The notes under the pieces were generated by a model. It did no database searches and had not been told where the DNA came from. It saw nothing but the letters and a program-made list of their open reading frames with translations. A stretch of DNA of 9,051 bases from CBFDBF01 sp050295355 (GTDB taxonomy: Bacteria > Pseudomonadota > Gammaproteobacteria > Chromatiales > Chromatiaceae), in contig JBNKPL010000094.1 in NCBI GenBank assembly GCA_050295355.1, forward strand, positions 1-9,051, given 5' to 3'. Of this stretch, positions 5,987 through 9,051 are shown one piece after another (the stretch's first letter is position 1; each line of letters begins with the position of its first letter). A program made the position numbers and the translations under genes.

Positions 5987-7197
5987 TGTTCTGGAATACC
6001 CTGTTGCTGGCCCTGCGGGAGATTCGCCGCAATCTCATGCGCTCCATCCTGACCATGTTGGGCATCATCATCGGCGTGGCCGCCGTGATCACGCTGGTTA
6101 CCCTGGGGCGCGGCGCGACGGTGCATGTGGCCAACGAGATTTCCAGCCTGGGCAGCAATCTTCTGCATGTCCGGCCGGGTTCCCGCAACCGCGGTCCCGG
6201 CGGCATCTCCGGTCCCGTCGATCCGTTCACCCTCGCTGACAAGGCGGCTATCGAACGCGAAGTCAGCGGGATCGCGGGGATTGCGCCCATCGGCACAAAA
6301 TCCGTGCTCGCCGTGTACGGCAACAACAACTGGAGCACCCGGGTCTATGGTACGGATAACAACTATTTTCCTACCAGAAACTGGAATATTGGCTCAGGCC
6401 GGGCCTTCACGGAAAACGAACTCATGGGCGGCAAGAGCGTCTGCATTATCGGCACCACTATCCGTGATGAGCTGTTCGAGGAGGAGGAACCCCTGGGCGC
6501 CTCATTGCGTCTCGGCCGGGTATCCTGCCAGGTGGTGGGTATGCTCGAATCCAAAGGCCAATCGCCTTTCGGCACGGACCAGGACGACCAGATCCTGATG
6601 CCGGTCAAGGCCTTTCACCGCCGCCTTGCGGGCAATACCGATATCGATCTCATCTACGTGTCGGCGGCGCGGCCGGACATGACCGCCAAAATCAAACGGG
6701 ATATCGAGCTGTTGATGCGCCAACGCCGCCATATCGGCGAGGGCCAGGAAGACAGCTTTAACGTGCGCGACATGAAAGAGGTGGCGGCGCGGGTATCCAG
6801 CACCACCCAGACCATGACCGCCCTGTTGGGGGCGGTGGCCACGGTCAGTCTGTTGGTGGGCGGTATCGGTATCATGAACATCATGCTGGTATCGGTTACC
6901 GAGCGTACCCGCGAGATCGGCATCCGTCTGGCCATCGGCGCCCTGGCGCGGGATGTGCTGCTGCAGTTCCTGGTGGAGGCGATTGTGCTTTCCTCTTTCG
7001 GCGGTGTATTGGGCATCGCGTTGGGGATACTCTCCGCCTGGTTCGGCGCCAATGTGCTCGGGGTGCCGCTGGTGCTCAGTCCCGAGATCATCTTTATCGC
7101 CTTCGGATTTTCGGCATTGATCGGTGTGGTGTTTGGCTATCTTCCCGCCAGGCAGGCGGCGCAACTGGATCCCATCCAGGCATTGCGCTACGAATAA
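5986..7197 (+). CDS. MacB-type ABC transporter permease (FtsX-like)
   Basis: 403-residue inner-membrane permease with the MacB layout. TM1 lies at about residues 20-42, a large periplasmic MacB_PCD domain at about 45-270, then three C-terminal segments at about 278-303, 326-356 and 366-388 form the FtsX domain. The conserved turn after TM2, V304-T-E-R-T-R-E-I-G-I-R-L-A-I-G-A, is the usual coupling helix that contacts the ATPase. The C-terminus P387-A-R-Q-A-A-x-L-D-P-I-x-A-L-R-Y-E is the standard MacB ending, so the gene is full length. GGAGG at 5971-5975 precedes the ATG. Such transporters usually act as homodimers with two ATPase subunits, the adaptor and a TolC-like channel. Family substrates include macrolides, peptides, siderophores and lipoproteins; this sequence does not say which. 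Confidence 0.93.
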   Translation: MFWNTLLLALREIRRNLMRSILTMLGIIIGVAAVITLVTLGRGATVHVANEISSLGSNLLHVRPGSRNRGPGGISGPVDPFTLADKAAIEREVSGIAGIAPIGTKSVLAVYGNNNWSTRVYGTDNNYFPTRNWNIGSGRAFTENELMGGKSVCIIGTTIRDELFEEEEPLGASLRLGRVSCQVVGMLESKGQSPFGTDQDDQILMPVKAFHRRLAGNTDIDLIYVSAARPDMTAKIKRDIELLMRQRRHIGEGQEDSFNVRDMKEVAARVSSTTQTMTALLGAVATVSLLVGGIGIMNIMLVSVTERTREIGIRLAIGALARDVLLQFLVEAIVLSSFGGVLGIALGILSAWFGANVLGVPLVLSPEIIFIAFGFSALIGVVFGYLPARQAAQLDPIQALRYE

Positions 7198-7216
7198 TCA
7201 AACAGCTCAGGAAAAC

Positions 7217-7253
7217 CTCTGGAATAGGCGCTTGCCGCAGCCTCCATTCAGAG
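7217..7253. other. Imperfect hairpin in the gap between the MacB and TRAP genes
   Basis: CTCTG (7217-7221), a bulged G, AAT and AGGC (7226-7229) can pair with GCCT (7240-7243), a CC bulge, ATT and CAGAG (7249-7253), leaving a ten-base loop. No T-run follows on the plus strand, so it is not a textbook intrinsic terminator for the upstream operon. On the minus strand the stem would be followed by a short TTTT. It could act as an RNA 3' end stabiliser, a weak terminator or an operator-like site. Pairing was found by eye and no energy was calculated. Confidence 0.4.
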
Positions 7254-7276
7254 AGCAGGTGAAATTCGGTTAGAAT
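7247..7276 (+). promoter_or_regulatory. Weak candidate promoter for the TRAP operon
   Basis: TTCAGA at 7247-7252 (four of six matches to the -35 consensus) lies 18 bases before TAGAAT at 7271-7276 (five of six matches to the -10 consensus). The position is right for a transcript starting shortly before the GTG at 7312, and the gap of 114 bases is the largest non-coding stretch in the window. The -35 element overlaps the right arm of the hairpin. Chance matches of this quality are common, so this is a suggestion only. Confidence 0.3.
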
Positions 7277-7311
7277 CTACCTTTCGCATAAAAAGCTGAA
7301 AGGGGAATAGG

Positions 7312-8388
7312 GTGAGAAGAAGAACGATCTCCATTCTGGTTGGCTGGGCACTGCTCCTGTTGGTCCAGCCGGTCTGCGCCGAAAAACTGCTGTTGAAGAT
7401 GCCGGTCTACGTCGGTACTCATTTGACGGGGCTCGGCAGCACCCCTAAGTGGCTGGCGGAGCATGTGAACCGCGCCAGCGGCGGCTCTCTCAAGATCAAG
7501 CTCTACGAACCGGGCCGGCTGATCCCTGCCAAGGAGATCCTGCAGGCGGTGCATAGCGGGCAGGTAAACGCCGGGTTCAGCACCGCCGGATTCAATAGCG
7601 GGGTGTTGGGCAACAAGGCCTCCTTCTTCTCCGCCATCCCCTTCGGCCCGGATGCCCCCGAGTATCTGGCCTGGATCTACTATGGCGACGGCCGCAAGCT
7701 GTGGCAGCAACTCTATGACGACAAGCAGCTCAAGGTGCACAGCATCCCCTGCGGTATCCTGGCGCCCGAGACCTCGGGCTGGTTTTCGCGCCCGGTGGAT
7801 AAGCCCGAGGACCTGAAGGGGCTGCGCATGCGCTTTTTCGGTCTCGGCGGACTGGTGATGGAGAAGCTCGGCGTCTCCACCAGCCTGTTGCCCTCCAAGG
7901 AGATCTTTCCCGCCCTGGAGAAGGGGGCCATCGACGCCACCGAGTTCTCCATGCCGGCCATCGACGAGCGGCTCGGTTTCTACAAGATCCTCAAGTACAA
8001 CTACTATCCGGGCTGGCATCAGCCCGCCACGCTGGTGGAGGTGCTGATCAACAAGGATACCTGGAACGCTATGGACGCCCAGCAGCAGACCCTGATGGAG
8101 ATGGGCTGCAAGGCGGCCATGCTGGACGGCTATGCCCTGGGCGAGTCGATCCAGTTTCCGGCCATGAAGAAGAACCTGGAACAGCGCGGGGTGGAGAACC
8201 GCTACTGGTCCAAGGAGATGCTGGACCTGTTCCACAGCAAATGGCAGGAGGTGGTGACGGAGGAGTCGGCGAACGACCCCGGGTTCAAGGCGATCTGGGA
8301 GAACCTGCAGGCCTTCCGCAAGGACTACGCCATCTGGAACGAGTGGGCCTTTATGCCGCGGCCCGGCACCAAGCGGATTCATGAGTAA
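7312..8388 (+). CDS. TRAP transporter solute-binding protein, DctP family (TakP/FcbT1-like)
   Basis: 358-residue periplasmic receptor that captures an organic acid and delivers it to the DctQM membrane subunits. It starts with GTG at 7312, chosen because AGGGG (7301-7305) lies six bases upstream and because it gives a complete signal peptide: arginines at 2-4, hydrophobic core about 7-20, likely cleavage after V-C-A23. The RRR-T-I-S start is only a poor twin-arginine match. The DctP core shows G38/L41-type entry strand, E66-P-G-R69, and P165-E-D-L-K-G-L-R172-M-R, where R172 is the expected carboxylate-binding arginine. G156-W157 and Y232-P-G-W-H-Q-P238 are typical of the keto-acid or mannitol/chloroaromatic branch (TakP, FcbT1). 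Substrate is therefore probably a 2-oxo or hydroxy acid, or another carboxylate, but cannot be fixed. The stop overlaps the next gene by 8 bp. Confidence 0.92.
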   Translation: MRRRTISILVGWALLLLVQPVCAEKLLLKMPVYVGTHLTGLGSTPKWLAEHVNRASGGSLKIKLYEPGRLIPAKEILQAVHSGQVNAGFSTAGFNSGVLGNKASFFSAIPFGPDAPEYLAWIYYGDGRKLWQQLYDDKQLKVHSIPCGILAPETSGWFSRPVDKPEDLKGLRMRFFGLGGLVMEKLGVSTSLLPSKEIFPALEKGAIDATEFSMPAIDERLGFYKILKYNYYPGWHQPATLVEVLINKDTWNAMDAQQQTLMEMGCKAAMLDGYALGESIQFPAMKKNLEQRGVENRYWSKEMLDLFHSKWQEVVTEESANDPGFKAIWENLQAFRKDYAIWNEWAFMPRPGTKRIHE

Positions 8389-8902
8389 GCCGCAAGCCCC
8401 GGCGTCCGCCGCCGAGGTCCTGGATAACCTGATTCTCCGCATTGGCCGGGCGGTGGCCTGCGTCAATCTGCTGCTGATCGGGGTCATCCTGGTTCAGGTC
8501 GTTTTCCGTCACTACGGTCTCGTGCATGGCCAGGTGATGCTGGAGGAGTTGCGCTGGCATCTCTATGCGGTGGCGGTGATGGTGGGACTTAGTTATGGCG
8601 TCAGCAGCGACATCCATATCCGGGTGGATCTCTTGCGCCATCGCTTTTCGCCTTTAACCCAGAGCTGGATTGAACTGGCCGGCATCCTGTTTCTGCTGTT
8701 GCCGTTCCTGTTCGTGATTTTTCATCACAGCCTGGAGTGGGTGGCCGACTCGTACCGTCTCAGCGAGGCGTCGGAGAGTCCCGCCGGGCTGCCGTACCGC
8801 TGGCTCATTAAATCGGTGATTCCCATCAGCTTTGGGCTGCTGTTTGTCGCCGCGCTGGCGCGTCTGCTCCGCGCCTGGGCAATCATCCGGGGCAGGGGGT
8901 AG
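8381..8902 (+). CDS. TRAP transporter small permease, DctQ family
   Basis: 173-residue inner-membrane protein with four predicted segments at about residues 24-43, 57-75, 95-117 and 145-165. Family landmarks are E55-E-x2-W59-H-L-Y before the second segment, the D77-I-H-I-R-V-D83 stretch after it, and S133-P-A-G-L-P-Y-R-W141-x-I-K before the last segment. The latter pattern is usual in the small subunits paired with mannitol/chloroaromatic-type receptors, in agreement with the receptor upstream. DctQ is an essential partner of the large transport subunit. The ATG at 8381 lies within the end of the receptor gene (8 bp overlap), and no strong ribosome site precedes it, so coupled translation is likely. 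Confidence 0.92.
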   Translation: MSKPQAPASAAEVLDNLILRIGRAVACVNLLLIGVILVQVVFRHYGLVHGQVMLEELRWHLYAVAVMVGLSYGVSSDIHIRVDLLRHRFSPLTQSWIELAGILFLLLPFLFVIFHHSLEWVADSYRLSEASESPAGLPYRWLIKSVIPISFGLLFVAALARLLRAWAIIRGRG

Positions 8903-8905
8903 GGG

Positions 8906-9051
8906 ATGGCGCTCAACGAACTGCTGGTAATCGCCATGTTCCTCAGCTTCGTGCTGCTGCTGTTCAGCGGTTTCCCCGTGGCCTGGGTATTGGGTGGCGT
9001 GGCGGTGCTCTTTGCCGGGGTGGGCTATCTGGCGGACCAGTATCTGGATAC
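8906..9051 (+). CDS. TRAP transporter large permease, DctM family (5' part; cut by window end)
   Basis: An ATG at 8906, three bases after the DctQ stop and directly preceded by a G-rich ribosome site (AGGGG at 8901-8905), opens a frame that runs to the window end without a stop: 48 codons plus two bases. The start MALNELLVIAMF, the first hydrophobic segment and the following F-S-G-F-P-V-A-W-V-L-G-G turn are characteristic of the DctM N-terminus, where (S/T)G-x-P-V lies between the first two segments. DctM is the ion-coupled transport subunit of roughly 430 or more residues, so about nine tenths of the gene lies beyond the window. Gene order receptor, small subunit, large subunit is standard. 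Confidence 0.88.
   Translation, partial: MALNELLVIAMFLSFVLLLFSGFPVAWVLGGVAVLFAGVGYLADQYLD

Noticed and set aside
7217..7253. Intrinsic terminator for the exporter operon
   Set aside because: The stem is bulged and no T-run follows on the plus strand, so it is listed only as a hairpin.
7312..7341. Twin-arginine signal on the TRAP receptor
   Set aside because: The arginines are present, but the residues after them (T-I-S) do not fit the usual F-L-K type pattern; an ordinary Sec signal explains the segment.
7270..8487. Long open frame (405 codons) on the minus strand covering the TRAP receptor gene
   Set aside because: It mirrors the codon structure of the plus-strand gene, its protein is rich in Leu, Gly, His and Gln with no recognisable domain, and the plus-strand gene has clear signal peptide and DctP motifs.
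1..9051. CRISPR arrays, tRNA or rRNA genes, insertion sequences, prophage or attachment sites
   Set aside because: No regularly spaced repeats, terminal inverted repeats, transposase motifs or RNA gene landmarks were seen; nearly all bases are in coherent plus-strand genes.

Overview
The window looks like chromosomal DNA of a Gram-negative bacterium, most likely a gammaproteobacterium with anaerobic or micro-oxic metabolism. The reasons are a MacAB-type periplasmic adaptor and ABC transporter, a DctPQM TRAP transporter, membrane polyferredoxin chemistry and a moderately high GC content. The taxon is an inference, because no rRNA or other marker gene is present. Every supported gene lies on the plus strand.

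Region 1 (1-3984): the end of an unrecognised membrane-anchored protein, then a NapH/CcoG-like membrane polyferredoxin, a BcrB/HgdB-fold iron-sulfur protein, its ASKHA-type ATP-dependent activase, and a TauE/SafE- or CcdA-like membrane protein. These genes overlap or abut (4 bp overlap, 8 bp overlap, 1 bp gap, 1 bp overlap). There is one dehydratase-like subunit rather than two, it has seven cysteines split four and three between its halves, and a single activase sits next to it. That arrangement fits the double-cubane-cluster protein (DCCP)/DCCP reductase class (E. coli YjiM/YjiL type) better than a classical heterodimeric 2-hydroxyacyl-CoA dehydratase. The physiological substrate of that class is not established.

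Region 2 (4008-7197): a MacA-like membrane fusion protein, a MacB/LolD-type ATPase and a MacB-type permease, again overlapping, only 23 bp after region 1 and with no visible terminator between. The adaptor carries a TolC-docking R-x3-L-x6-S motif in its helical hairpin. No TolC-like gene is in view.

Region 3 (7198-9051): a 114 bp non-coding gap with an imperfect hairpin and a weak candidate promoter, then a TRAP transporter: a TakP/FcbT1-like solute receptor (GTG start), the small DctQ subunit, and the first 48 codons of the large DctM subunit, cut by the window edge. Its codon use is visibly more GC-rich than region 1, and it is probably a separate transcription unit.

Working model (inference): the polyferredoxin passes electrons from the membrane to the activase, which uses ATP to lower their potential and feeds the DCCP-like reductase. 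The CcdA-like protein may handle thiols or metals for maturation, and the MacAB-like exporter may move a related compound or protect the envelope. The most interesting part is the redox module joined in one operon to a membrane electron donor and an exporter.
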